This document shows, one piece after another, positions 47,701-57,720 of a stretch of DNA of 64,000 bases. Within the stretch, counting starts at the first letter, position 1; each line of letters opens with the position of its first letter. Below the pieces are notes generated by a model. That model saw only the letters and a list, made by a program, of their open reading frames with translations, did no database searches and was not told the origin of the DNA. The DNA lies in contig CM077823.1 of NCBI GenBank assembly GCA_039720395.1, forward strand, positions 5,446,909-5,510,908. The letters run 5' to 3'. Position numbers and translations under genes: made by a program. This stretch comes from Liquidambar formosana (Eukaryota; Streptophyta; Magnoliopsida; Saxifragales; Altingiaceae).

Positions 47701-50700
47701 CCTGCCTTCACGGTATCCACACCAAGCAAAAGTTTTTAGTTCTTCTTCTTATTCTCCTTTGGGTTTGCTAGAAAAAGAGAACTAGAAGAGAGAGAGAGAA
47801 AGGCTTCTCAAACTAGGGCCGGCTAGAGAGAGAGTGTGTGTAATTTGTACTAAAGCATGCATGCTAGTGTGCTATGTATAGCCACAATGCTAGGGCCGGC
47901 CATGGTGGGGATTCCCATCTTGTGTGGGAGTTGCAACTTCTCTTAATTGCATATTAACTCCTCCATCTTTCATCTAATGTAAGTAAGGTCCAAAAGAACT
48001 TTTCTCAATGCACTCTTACCCTTTCTCTCTCAACTTAAAGTCTCACTTTGCTTATTGGTGTATGACCCATTGGGTTCATAACATCTAGTAGTAGGTAGTG
48101 GCACATAAAGTTCCCAATGAAACACTTTCCATTAAGGGTTTAGTTGGAACACCTTCCAATTCCTTAATTGATTATAACCAACTTATATCAATTAGTGCCT
48201 GTTTGGATGAGATTCTGGGAGGCCCAAAATCTCTTCTGATGGCCCATAATCACTTTTAAGAGTGTTTGAATAAAAAATGAGAAAAGTGATTGTAAGCCCA
48301 AAATAGATTTTGAGGCCAATTTGCTCAAGCTGCCTCCCCCCCTGATTCTGATTCAACTTCTGATTTAGCTTCTGATTCTATTCTGAAGCTATCCCAAACA
48401 GGCACTTAGAACTTCTACTGACCATGAGTAACATCTAGCAATGGCTCATGATATGATCCTAAATGATGTGAATATAAATTATATAAAGAACCCTTCAGCC
48501 CTTCAGTTACAGTTAAGGTTACAATTACATCCTTCCATCAATACAATGCTTCTGATTAAACTAATAGGACATGGAAGTCTGTCAAGTCTCTAGTTTAATA
48601 CTTTTATGAACCTACCAAAAATATCAACTTATTAGATGCACTATGAAAACCCTTTTTCATAGTCATCCTACTATGACCATCCTATTATGACCATAGATTT
48701 ACATGAGTTATATTTACGAGTGTTCTTATGAAACATTCTCTCCCTTTTCCTGAGAGTGATAGATCCCTTGTTGGTCACCCATATGCCTTCACACATGAAT
48801 CGGTAGAGCCAATGAACACCCTTGTACACCCCAATGGAATATACAGTCAGTGCTATTAAACTTCCAAAGCTTCATGCATAAGACAACTATAGTGTCTCAG
48901 GTCTAAGGATTACTTGTGCCACTACAACTATAAGAAACTGATTGATAGGCAAGTAAAATTTCCATTCAGTTTATCTCAAATTAAGGGTCACATTCAGTGT
49001 ACTTGTTCATATAACAAGCACCCATATGTTTGTCTTAGTATCTCCACACAAATAGCTTGAGACTAGCTATCTTCCTATAGAGCCAACATAACATGTGCTA
49101 GTCCTATGGTTCATTATTGTCCATTATAGTGAACTTTCAACTAAGAATGATTTAGGAGTTTAGTACAGAGAAATATATATATATATAGTCTCTTAATCAC
49201 AACACTTTGTGATTTCATATTCTCAACTCTAACTCTATGGACATATCATGTAATGTAAATATAAAATAAAATAAACATAATAGAATAAAGTCCTTTATTA
49301 AATAATAATAAATGTAATTAACAATAAATGAAATCAATTGATTATTTATTATCCTTAAAGTATTATCTCTATGATTGGCTGTAAGGCATACAAGTAACAC
49401 AAGGCTTAGTTGATTTACTATATTTTACTTTAGTTTTAGTTATGGAATCTATGGATTGTTGCCATCTTAAGTTATTAGACTTTAGGGTTAAGTTTTACCA
49501 ATTTTGATGTAACTACAGTCTATATAGAGGCTCGATATTTCTTTAGGGATAAAAGCCATGGAATAAATAAAAGAATTTGAGTTTTAATGTTTGGTTTTGA
49601 ACCCAAACCACCCCTAGGTGTCGATGCCTAGGATTCTTCAGCCCCCCCCCCCCCCCCCCCCTTTTTTTTTTTTTCTGTTGGTGGATTCCAACCCTTTAGG
49701 TGTCGATTCCTAAGGCTCCATCTTTCTCCATATTTTATCTGTTGGTGTATTCCAATCCCTTAGTTGCTGAAGTTGAGGGCTCACTCATTTCATCTATTAG
49801 TGGATTCTAACCCCTTAAGTGCCGATTCTAAGGTTCCACTGTCTTGTCTTTTCTCACTTACATTAATTTGTGGTTGTCTTGCATTAGTTTTGGAATCAGA
49901 GCAACCCTCGATCCCGCGCTTTACATTATCTTATTACTACCCAAAAAATAAATAAATAAAGATCCTCAATCCCTTCATTTTTTGTTGCTATTATGTTTTT
50001 TTCCTTGAAAAAAAAAAACAAAAGGAAAAAGAAAAAGGTCCTCCAAAATTTTGTTGATATTATGTTTTCTTTATTTAAAATAAAAAATAAAAAACCATCG
50101 TGAACCCACCCCCCTCATCGCAACACAACCATCTCGAGACCCGGAGACCCTAAACCCAAGTTGAGCCCCATCCAACCCGACATCATCGCACCAGCTCCCC
50201 CCCCCCAAAGCGCACGCACGCGAACATTTTGCCTCCATTTCCTAAACCTAGTGTCCATCACACAAAAGCTTGAATCACATAGCCCCATCACTGTCGCAAA
50301 CCACAACCAACCACGCCACCATTGTTCCTCACTGCCAAACCCATCATCGAGCTCTCACAACACCTGCATAGCACGGTCATAAGCCATCATCACCATCGAG
50401 ACCCCTTGAGCCATAGTTGAGCCGCCACGAACACATTTCGAGCCCTAGTTCTCGGTCTTTGGTCCTCTATCAAGTGAACCAAGCCTTCACTCAGTTGAGA
50501 CCTCAAGGTTTCTGTATCGTCAAGCTGCAAGCTTTCGTCACGCTCTAGTTGAAGTCACAAGCCATGAAGCCAAACCCTAGATCATGAAGCTCTCTTAGAG
50601 ATTACAACCTTCTCTTGCATTTTCTACCCTAGGCGAAATGTCTTGAGCTAAGGCATGTATGTTTGGGTAAGCTTTATTGGGCTCCTATCATATTTTTCTT

Positions 50701-51636
50701 CAAGCCTATTGGACCGAGACCTATTGGGCAGAAGTTATCTTCAGCCTCTTTTCAAATCCTTCTTTTGGGTCACGCAAGCCCAAGTTGAGCAACCTGATAG
50801 AAGGCCTCGAGGGATTGTTTGATACATATGAATACTGTCTACTGTCTAGAGATGAGCTGCAGCAGAGATGAGCCACTTGATTCAAACTCGATGGGTTGAG
50901 TTTCTCCTATCCGAGAGAGTTGATGGGGACATCGAATCTAGAACAAAATGGATTGGCCCTATTGCTTGAAGACCAAGGCTTAGTTGATTTACTATATTTT
51001 ACTTGGTTTTATTTATGGAATTTATTTATTGTTGCCATCTTAATTTCCTAGACTTTAGAGTTAAGTTTTACCAATTTTTTAACTTTTAAAAATAAAAACA
51101 AGAAGTAGAAGCTTATCCAAACGGGCCCCTTAGCTGTAAGAATTGTGTGCTCCTGGCAAGCCCAAATGTACTTTATAAATGTTGATTTTATTTATGTTAG
51201 GATGACTGATTTTAAAATTTTAAAGTGAGACTAAGCTGTAATAAATGTGTAACAGACATTACACATTTACATATGCTATTTAAGAAGGTTAAGAGTTTGT
51301 TCTATACCTATGCTATTTAAGAGGGTTAAGAGTTTGTTCTATACCTTTCTGCTGGCATTGAGAAAAAGTGGGCCATCATTTCCAAGGTAATGGCCGACCC
51401 ACAATCGGACAAGATAGGGTTTCCATGGTTTAACTACTAGAAACTGTAAATTCAGCTCTCTTTTATGACTGCCTATTTTTTCTTTTGTTTCCATGCTAGC
51501 ATCTGTCAGAAATGTTGCATTGTCACAGCTAGCTAGTCATTTTTACTTTTCTTAAAATTTATTAACTTGTTTTTTTGGGTGACGTGACCATGTAGGACAC
51601 TAATGACGGGGTTAACTATCAACCCTTTCTAACATG

Positions 51637-51680
<44 letters not shown>

Positions 51681-52070
51681 AGTTTGAGGTGCATGTTGAA
51701 TCTAGCTTTTGTTTTGAGGAGAGGAAAATGGACGTGAATTTAGAATAATTTGGACACTAATATATATTTCCCTTTTGTCATCAGTAAGAATTGAACCCAA
51801 AACCCACCCCACCCTTCTCTAGACCTTTGCCACCATGGGATGGCTTGACTAAATCGTAAAAGAACTAGAATAGCCTGAATTGTTTGTGCAGAACTCAAAT
51901 ATGCATGTTTCTCATCCCTTGAGGTTTTTGCTCTGGCTTCTTCTCGTGCCTCATATTGTTCCCATTTACTCTTTTTGACAGAGCTCTCGGGCATCCCATC
52001 AGATATTCTCAATCGACTAATTCCAGAGCATGCTCGAAAACAGAATTTATTCATGGCTTTGAACACCTAG
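38723..52070 (+). CDS. SK41: GSK3/shaggy-like protein kinase, group IV (12 coding exons)
   Basis: A Ser/Thr kinase of the plant GSK3 family, which acts in brassinosteroid, stress and developmental signalling. Exons: 38723-38869, 39138-39230, 39346-39405, 39501-39773, 40890-40964, 43084-43140, 43236-43376, 43514-43564, 43859-43954, 46539-46622, 46709-46811, 51982-52070. All introns are GT-AG and all junctions keep frame, giving 422 residues. Landmarks: glycine loop GTGSFG 91-96, catalytic Lys113 in FAIKK, HRD with Asp209, DFG 228-230, activation-loop Tyr244 ([14 protein letters not shown]), TREE 305-308 (the loop mutated in gain-of-function alleles), and the C-terminus [13 protein letters not shown]. 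The N-terminus ([25 protein letters not shown]) fits the group IV (kappa/theta) subgroup; the exact orthologue is an inference. No frame damage. The long introns carry transposons, but splice sites look normal. Confidence 0.93.
39803..39892. repeat. Poly-C/CT/poly-T low-complexity tract
   Basis: C-run (about 25), CT repeats and a T-run within kinase intron 4-5. The C-run length is likely unreliable in any assembly. Confidence 0.9.
40965..43083 (+). other. Kinase intron of 2.1 kb
   Basis: Between the HRD and DFG exons. It holds a degenerate tandem pair at about 41928-42080 (GAAGAAGTTGATTGGATTTC twice) and a 76-codon frame at 42124 with no recognisable domain; possibly decayed retroelement sequence. 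Confidence 0.6.
43955..46538 (+). other. Kinase intron of 2.6 kb
   Basis: AT-rich; contains (AAT)n at about 45270-45292. No transposon with clear ends and no gene recognised. Confidence 0.6.
47330..47471 (+). repeat. Tandem duplication, 2 x 71 bp
   Basis: Units 47330-47400 and 47401-47471 share GGATTATTA, GCCATAAACATGACATGAGG and TGATGGGGACATTGAACCTA. The duplication spans the left end of the LTR element. Confidence 0.9.
47506..49399 (-). mobile_element. Solo LTR (1.9 kb) nested in the retrotransposon LTR
   Basis: Read on the minus strand it begins TGTTACTTGTATGCC and ends ATCAATTCCTTACA, the TG...CA ends of an LTR. Flanks are CAAAG (47501-47505) and CAAGG (49400-49404). The uninterrupted sister LTR at about 50970 reads GACCAAGGCTTAG, so the empty site is seen directly and the duplication was CAAGG with one later change. 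No internal retroviral-type domain lies within, so only one LTR remains after recombination. Confidence 0.82.
48195..48405. mobile_element. Tourist-like (PIF/Harbinger) MITE in the solo LTR
   Basis: Ends GTGCCTGTTTGG and its exact inverse CCAAACAGGCAC. TTA flanks both sides (48192-48194, 48406-48408), the usual PIF/Harbinger target. 211 bp, with internal CTTCTGATT repeats. Confidence 0.85.
51273..51346 (+). repeat. 37-bp tandem duplication
   Basis: TGCTATTTAAGARGGTTAAG followed by AGTTTGTTCTATACCT occurs twice in a row. Confidence 0.9.
51639..51676. repeat. (GT)n microsatellite
   Basis: Nineteen GT units in the last kinase intron. Confidence 0.95.
51748..51850 (-). mobile_element. Probable SINE next to the last kinase exon
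   Basis: Minus strand has a B box GGTTCAATTCT after CATGGTGGCAAAGG and GGGTGGGG, the layout of a plant tRNA-derived SINE. No clear target duplication. It ends about 130 bases before the splice acceptor at 51981. Confidence 0.45.
51982..52070 (+). CDS. SK41: Last coding exon of the shaggy-like kinase
   Basis: Follows TTTTTGACAG. The split codon G|AG joins to exon 11 and gives [20 protein letters not shown], then QNLFMALNT and a TAG stop. This is the conserved C-terminus of plant GSK3s. It is listed on its own because it lies 5.2 kb from the previous exon and would be missed by short-range gene prediction. Confidence 0.92.
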
Positions 52071-52277
52071 CAAATGTTTGGCGTATCTCTGTTGCCTGCG
52101 CTTGCCATTCTGTCGCTGTTTTGGAGATCTCATATTGGCATATGTAAAAATTCACTTGCCCTTCGTATTTATGGTCTCTTTTCTGTGAGAAAGAGTATTG
52201 CGAATGCAGTTTCTAGGATGATTTCGTAGACCTGAGGCTTTGAGTTTGAATGCTGGTGAAAGTGTTTTTTTTTTGTG

Positions 52278-52315
<38 letters not shown>

Positions 52316-52900
52316 TGTTAAAGATAACAAAACCTGTCATGTATATTTATCGGGATCCCCAATAAGGGGAAAATACGTGAAGGCTTAGTGGTGCCCAAGA
52401 GTGATGTGAGAATGTATGTATTTTTACCTTGCTGAATGTGTTCCTGCTCAATGTCTAATTATTCAACTCTTATTCTTGGGGCCTTTTTGTATCCCCTTTT
52501 TTTTTTCCTTTTGTTTTTTTGGGATTTATAAAGATAGAAAAGGAAGAAAAAACTAATGGACGAGGAATGAAGCAAAGCTAAGATATGTGATACTAAAATT
52601 GCTCAATTTAAAATGGCTTATGCCATGCTTGCTTGTTTGCTTGCTTTTTCTTTCTTTTCTTTTTTTTTTTAAGTATTTTTTTTTTTAATTTTGGATGAGG
52701 TTTTTGCAAAAGTTAAAAAGTTAAAGTTTCTGAAACAGAAAATGCTTATGCGAGGACTCAAGTGCCCAGACTTTCTCGTACGGGGTTGGCAACTCACATT
52801 CATGCCAGTGTGGGCATCACTTTTATGTGAGAGAATTGAGTCATGTAGCATTGCTCTTCAAGCCATTGAGATAGCCTGGCCAGGCAAACTGAGCTAAGCT
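52071..52900. other. Kinase 3' UTR and downstream flank
   Basis: The first 200 bases are probably 3' UTR (TTTGTTGCCTGC-like, moderately GC). T-rich runs at 52264-52316, 52500-52515 and 52645-52688. No other gene seen. Confidence 0.5.
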
Positions 52901-52904
52901 ATCT

Positions 52905-53285
52905 ATGGGGCTGGTTATTGCCACCCTTGGTTTTATCAACACTCCCACTTATTTTAATTTTTCAAGGTTCTATGAAAATATAAAACAAAATTCGATTGTG
53001 TTGTTTTTTTATAAAACATTATTTTGAATAATTTTGGAGGAAAGTTTTTTCAAAATTTACGATTTAAGTTTGGCAAACAACGAAATAGAAATTATAAATA
53101 TTCAAAAAGTTTACTTAAACGATAAATTTTAAAAAAGAATTTTTTCTGTAAAGTAATTTGAAATGATAATTGTTAGTAGACAGCGAGATTAATTTTTATA
53201 AAAATCTGTAATATTTTTTTTATAAAAGCTAAAAAAAAATCGGGTGCCGATAAAACCAGGGGTGGCAATAGCCGCCGGCCCCATC
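52905..53285. mobile_element. Foldback element with GC-rich arms
   Basis: Left GGGGCTGGTTATTGCCACCC TTGGTTTTATC pairs with right GATAAAACCAGGGGTGGCAA TAGCC; arms are about 40-45 bp around a 300-bp AT-rich centre. Nearby words (GAGATAGCCTGGCCAGGCAAA and GAGATAGGCTGACCAGGCAAA) repeat in direct orientation outside the arms. Class uncertain, possibly hAT. Confidence 0.55.
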
Positions 53286-54426
53286 TGTATATGCGACTTT
53301 TGAAGTCCTTGAGATAGGCTGACCAGGCAAAGCCCACCCAGCCATCTGTATAAGCCACCTTCTTAGAGAACCCCTCAATTTCTTGCTTTCCCTTGCAACA
53401 TCAACAGCCGCCTAAGTGCTAATCCTTCCACTGTCTCTGTGCTGTACTTGTATCACATCAAGCACCTTCTGGGTAGTTGACTAAGCTGCTGGGATCCCAT
53501 GCAGTCATGCAGAGCAGCAGATTGCACAATCAATCCGACGCATGGTATAACGTTTATCCCTCAAATGAGGGGGCAAACAAATCCTCCAATCAAACCTTTG
53601 TAGCCCAAAATAATTATAAAAAAAATGCTTGAAAGACTTTTATTGACTAAGGTTGTGTAACAGTTGGTCAGTGATTTAAATACTGTATGTGGAAGTTTCA
53701 AAGGAGTCAGTGAACCACGAGTGCCGTGTGAAGACCAAAAGTCAGCTTAGACGGCACCTCAAGGACGCCTGTCCTTATCCTATGACTCTCTTAGCTGCGT
53801 TGCAGGGACAAAGACTATTTTACTTAAAACCATTGTCTCGTATCAATTTGCACGTGGGCCCGGCTCACATAGTGATGGGGTTGGGGTGGGAATATTTTTA
53901 TATTTTTTAGAGAGAGAGAGAGAGAGAGAGAGAAGGAGGGAGGGGTTAGGAATACATATTGGATTCACAAAATTCAAGAAGAAAGAAGAAGAAGAAGAAG
54001 AAGGAAGACGACGTTATCGAGCTTCACTTTCTTCTCCTTGATAAATCATCTCGTGTCAAAAACCTATGTGGCTATGTACAAATTAGTGAACCGGTTAAAT
54101 TTTTCATGAACCAGATGAGACCCACCGGTTTGACCGGTTAACAAATTTATACAATAGTGCATGGGAATGATGTTGAGGAGAATTGAATAATTAAAAGAGG
54201 AAGCCATATGCAGTATGCTGCCCCTAATTTTTAAATTATATTCCTGAAACTCTAGATTTGCCTCCCTCAATTTTTTTTAATACTTTATTTTTCATTTCTA
54301 TCCCTCTTATTTCTTTCTTTCTTTTTTTTCCTCCATAATGATTAACCCTTTTTCCATAACCTAAAAAGAAAAAATGGATGCAATGTGTTTCACAAGAAAA
54401 AATCAATTGAAAATTTGGTGAAAAAA
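53286..54426. other. Intergenic between two genes' 3' ends
   Basis: Contains (GA)n at about 53909-53934 and GAA repeats at 53980-54005. The minus-strand gene ends at 54427, so the right part is its 3' UTR on the minus strand. Confidence 0.5.
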
Positions 54427-56070
54427 TCACCCAACCCTTTTCACTTTGAGCTCTTCCGGGTTGACCGGGTACTTGCCAGAGAAGCAAGCATAACAATAAT
54501 TTGGAGAATCACTACCCAACAACTTTGTCAAGCTATCTAATGGCAAAAAAGCAAGCGAATCCGACCCAATAAACTGCCTAATTTCCTCCACACTCATTCT
54601 ATTGGATATCAATTCCTCTGAACTGGGTGTGTCCACACCATAATAACAAGACCCAATGATCGGTGGGCTCGCAATCCTCATGTGAACCTCCTTAGCCCCT
54701 GCCTCTTTTAACAGCCTGACAATCTTGGAAGAAGTGGTTCCCCTCACAATTGAGTCATCCACCACCACCACCCTCTTCCCCTCCAACACCGCCCGCACCG
54801 GTGAGAGTTTGAGCTTCACACCAAAGTCCCTAATCTTCTGTGATGGCTCAATGAAAGTCCTCCCAACATAATGTGACCTTATCAGCCCCTGCTGAAATGC
54901 CACCCCTGCTTTGGCAGCATAACCAAGCGCAGCTACTACCCCTGAATCAGGCACTGCTATCACAACATCGCAATCAACAGGGGCTTCAGTGGCAAGAATC
55001 TCCCCGAAAGTACGGCGGGATTCGTACACCGACCGCCCGAAAACCACCGAACTGGGCAGAGCAAAGTAGATATGCTCAAAGATACATGATTTTGGTTCGG
55101 GATGGGGCATCAAGCAGAATGATTGAATCCCATCTTTGTCCACCACCAAGACCTCACCAGGATAAACTTCTCTCTCATATGTGGCTTCGATCAAATCAAG
55201 TGCACAAGTCTCAGAGGCAAACACAACAGCACCATTGCTCCTCCTCCCCATAACCAATGGCCGAAACCCAAATGGGTCTCGTACCGCAACAAGCTTATCT
55301 TCCGTCAAAAACACCATCGAATAAGCCCCCTTGAGCTTCTCACACGCCTCGACAATCCTCTGAGAGAAAGGTCTTTCCTTCGAAATCGCAATCAGGTGGA
55401 GCACAACCTCAGTATCAGAGCCAGTATTGAATATCGATCCATTATCTTCGAGCTCCGCCCGGAGGGAACGGTAATTCACCAAATTACCATTGTGGGCAAC
55501 GCCGACGGACCCAAATCGGTACCCGGCGACAAAGGGCTGAACATTCTTGAGCATAGAAGCGCCTGCAGTCGAGTACCGCACGTGCCCGATAGCCAAATCG
55601 CCAGGCAATTGATCGAGTTTCGATTCACTAAACACCTCGGACACGAGCCCAATGCCGGTGAAAGATTGAAGAATGTTGTTGTGCACTGAGACGATACCGG
55701 CGCCTTCCTGGCCACGGTGCTGGAGGGCGTGGAGAGCGAGGTAGCAGAGGCGAGAGGCCTCGGGGTCGCCGTAGATGCCGACGACGCCACACTCTTCGCG
55801 GGGTTTATCGTCATCATCGTAGTCAATACTTTGGTTATCTGGGTATGCTTTAGATGTGTTGATAACGTCGGAAATTGGGTTTTTTGAGGAAATGACGAAA
55901 GGGGATTTGTGGGTATGTGAGAAGGGGTTAGAAGAAGAAGGTTTGTGAGGGAAGGAGGGTTTTTGGAGGGTTTTAGGGTGGAAAGAGAGAGGGTTTTGAG
56001 ATGGATTTCTACAGAGAAGGTAGGGTTTTTCGAGAGAGGATGAGAGACGAGAGAGATAGTTGGCAGCCAT
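54427..56070 (-). CDS. ASE: Amidophosphoribosyltransferase, chloroplastic (copy 1, intact)
   Basis: Glutamine PRPP amidotransferase catalyses the first committed step of de novo purine synthesis (PRPP plus glutamine to 5-phosphoribosylamine) in plastids. The frame is 547 codons without introns, as in other plants. Residues 1 to about 85 are Ser/Pro-rich and basic, a transit peptide and propeptide. The nucleophile is Cys94 in REECGVVGIYG, exposed after propeptide removal. The glutaminase domain continues with GHVRYSTAG (162-170) and VAHNGNLVNYR. The phosphoribosyltransferase domain has the PRPP loop VVVVDDSIVRGTTS (434-447). The four [4Fe-4S] ligands are present: Cys329, Cys475, Cys526 and Cys529. 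No truncation or frame damage. Start chosen at MAANYLS, where the two copies in this window agree. It points away from copy 2 at 62453. Confidence 0.96.
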   Translation of the reverse strand: MAANYLSRLSSSLEKPYLLCRNPSQNPLSFHPKTLQKPSFPHKPSSSNPFSHTHKSPFVISSKNPISDVINTSKAYPDNQSIDYDDDDKPREECGVVGIYGDPEASRLCYLALHALQHRGQEGAGIVSVHNNILQSFTGIGLVSEVFSESKLDQLPGDLAIGHVRYSTAGASMLKNVQPFVAGYRFGSVGVAHNGNLVNYRSLRAELEDNGSIFNTGSDTEVVLHLIAISKERPFSQRIVEACEKLKGAYSMVFLTEDKLVAVRDPFGFRPLVMGRRSNGAVVFASETCALDLIEATYEREVYPGEVLVVDKDGIQSFCLMPHPEPKSCIFEHIYFALPSSVVFGRSVYESRRTFGEILATEAPVDCDVVIAVPDSGVVAALGYAAKAGVAFQQGLIRSHYVGRTFIEPSQKIRDFGVKLKLSPVRAVLEGKRVVVVDDSIVRGTTSSKIVRLLKEAGAKEVHMRIASPPIIGSCYYGVDTPSSEELISNRMSVEEIRQFIGSDSLAFLPLDSLTKLLGSDSPNYCYACFSGKYPVNPEELKVKRVG

Positions 56071-56158
56071 GAGAGTGGGCGAGGCGAGAACCGGTAAAGA
56101 AGAAGGGGCGGTAAAGCACTGAACGATAGAAGCGATGGTCGTCTAGGTTTCCTTGGAT
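56071..56158 (-). promoter_or_regulatory. Leader shared with the second amidophosphoribosyltransferase
   Basis: Upstream of the start codon, the minus strand reads AAACCTAGACGA, GCTTCT, CAGTGCTT.ACCGC and CCGGTTCTCGCCTC, matching 62369-62452 in front of copy 2. Similarity ends at about GGAAACC; beyond that the two upstream regions differ, so the copies probably have different promoters. Confidence 0.75.
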
Positions 56159-56246
56159 AAATTACACTAACACCCCTGCTAGTTTTTGACAATTATAGAT
56201 GTACCCTTCTTGGAGATGTGAGAACTCATAAAATCACGTAAATGCC

Positions 56247-56254
56247 TTTATATG
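56247..56254 (-). promoter_or_regulatory. Possible TATA box of amidophosphoribosyltransferase copy 1
   Basis: Minus strand ACATATAAAGGC, about 180 bases before the start codon. Motif and distance only. Confidence 0.35.
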
Positions 56255-56459
56255 TAAAATCATATATTATATTCTTAAATGACTCGAACTCTCTTTAATT
56301 TATTTTCTTTATTACACATGCCTAAGGACCAGCGAGTAAGGCTCAGTGAAGCCATTGACCCACCTGATATATATATATATAAACTTACATTGATAAATTA
56401 TAGATCTAGCCCTTCTAAAATTTTTTGGCCCTCTAGATTTATTATCCCATTTATATTTA

Positions 56460-56488
56460 CTAAATATAGCACACGTGCGTTGCACGTG
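56460..56488 (-). mobile_element. Degenerate Helitron-like 3' terminus
   Basis: The same hairpin as the Helitron at 5511 (CACGTGC-AAC-GCACGTG on the minus strand, 56472-56488), followed by TGCTATAT and TTAG in place of CTAG, then T. A related but mutated end; no 5' end was found to the right. Confidence 0.5.
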
Positions 56489-56870
56489 AATATTTTTAAA
56501 TAATATTAGTTTTTATTTTTTTTTTCCACTAATCTATGTATTTTTGTTTAGATATGCCTGCAATGAAAAATCGATTTTGAGGGGTTCTTCATGTATTCAG
56601 AGTACATCCTTTTTTGGGTTTCATACATCCTTTTTGGGTTTCGATTGGAACTCTTGAGGTATGTATCGTATTTTGTTCATCGGTTTAATGAGTCTAATCG
56701 GTTTCTCAGAACTATGGGTATTTCGTTTCGAATGATTTTTCTTTCTTTAATTACAGTACCTATTATATGATTACAAATTCATCTATCTAACTTATAGATT
56801 CATAAAAAAATCAAACTTATTCTCTAACAGTATATATATATATATATAATTTGTAGTTCTCTAATAGTAC

Positions 56871-56923
<53 letters not shown>

Positions 56924-57534
56924 TTACAGAGTAAAACTTATCAGAGAATGGAGAAGTCGCCGTTAACCGGAGAAGGGAAAAGTTGTAACTACTCTTCATG
57001 GAGAAAGTGAAATTTATAATCCGGCTGTTTTGGGAGAAGTCAACCTCAACTCCTACGCTTCCTCATTACTGCCAAAAAATCAACCTCAACTCTCAAAGTT
57101 ACCCACTAGTCCATCACCATGAGACTAACCCACAAGCCTCCCATCACCGTCTGCATAACAATATCGACTCCATCGACCCACACCTCACCATCTCCTACCT
57201 CCATTGAGATGAAGCTCCTGCCAAAACCATCCTAATTCTAGTATCCAGTTATGAATTTAGTAGAACCCACCAAGGCCATTATCACCCACTGTCGACACTT
57301 CTCACCTCCCGTCGACACCCTCAGATTCCTCAAACCTTAGTTGAATCGTGAAACCCTTTTGGCCGGCAACCAACACCGACACCACCACAACAGACGAATG
57401 GTTCTTTTGAAATATAAAAATAAAAAGATTTTTATTTTTGATTTTTTCCTATGAATAGAAAAGAAAAAAAAAAAAAAAAAATCAAGCGTGGCAATATCTA
57501 TCGTAGTTGAACCCATATAAAACAGTTTCGTGTC
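56489..57534. other. Intergenic, microsatellites
   Basis: TA/CA/TA microsatellite at 56830-56918 and an A-run at 57463-57481. The stretch 57050-57380 is richer in C and contains CATCACC, CCGTCGACAC-type words like retroelement leader sequence, but no gene is evident. Confidence 0.45.
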
Positions 57535-57720
57535 AACAGTTACATATTATTGTTTTCAAATAAGTTTCTTTTACTAAAAAAAATTAAATTAAATCATAAA
57601 AAATTTAAATATAACTATTTCTAGTTCCAAACACATAAAATTTAATAGGTTATATTTAATAAATTTAATAATTTTGTGTGAGTAATTGAACATTTGAACC
57701 CACTGGAAAATAGTTACATG
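57535..57720. repeat. Copy of the ~180-bp AT-rich repeat unit
   Basis: Carries ACAGTTACAT, AAATTAAATTAAATCAT, ATAACTATTT and TTTAATAAATTTAATAAT words in the same order as the array at 23976-24590, ending at another AGTTACATGTA. Confidence 0.45.

Larger units (their letters stand above)
47448..51076 (+). mobile_element. Non-autonomous LTR retrotransposon in the last kinase intron
   Basis: The 5' LTR runs from TGATGGGGACAT (47448) to about 49883 and is interrupted by the nested solo LTR; its own length is about 540 bp and it ends with AATAAATAAAA-rich sequence. A primer-binding site TGGAATCAGAGC (49891-49902) is one base from the initiator-Met tRNA consensus. The interior (about 49903-50920) encodes no gag or pol. 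The 3' LTR restarts at 50921 with TGATGGGGACAT, CGGATTGGCCC-like and GCTTAGTTGATTTACTATAT words and is cut off at about 51076 by MITE-like sequence. This is a LARD/TRIM-style element. Confidence 0.75.
46812..51981 (+). other. Last kinase intron, 5.2 kb, transposon-filled
   Basis: Starts CAAG|GTAAGC and ends TTTTTGACAG|AGCTC. It contains a 71-bp tandem duplication (47330-47471), a non-autonomous LTR retrotransposon in sense orientation (47448-51076), a solo LTR nested in that (47506-49399), a Tourist-like MITE nested in the solo LTR (48195-48405), a 37-bp tandem duplication (51273-51346), a GT microsatellite and a SINE-like sequence just before the last exon. Confidence 0.8.

Noticed and set aside
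55123..56192. 188- and 238-codon frames overlapping amidophosphoribosyltransferase
   Set aside because: Alternative-frame shadows of a fully conserved 547-codon gene; the same shadows occur over copy 2.
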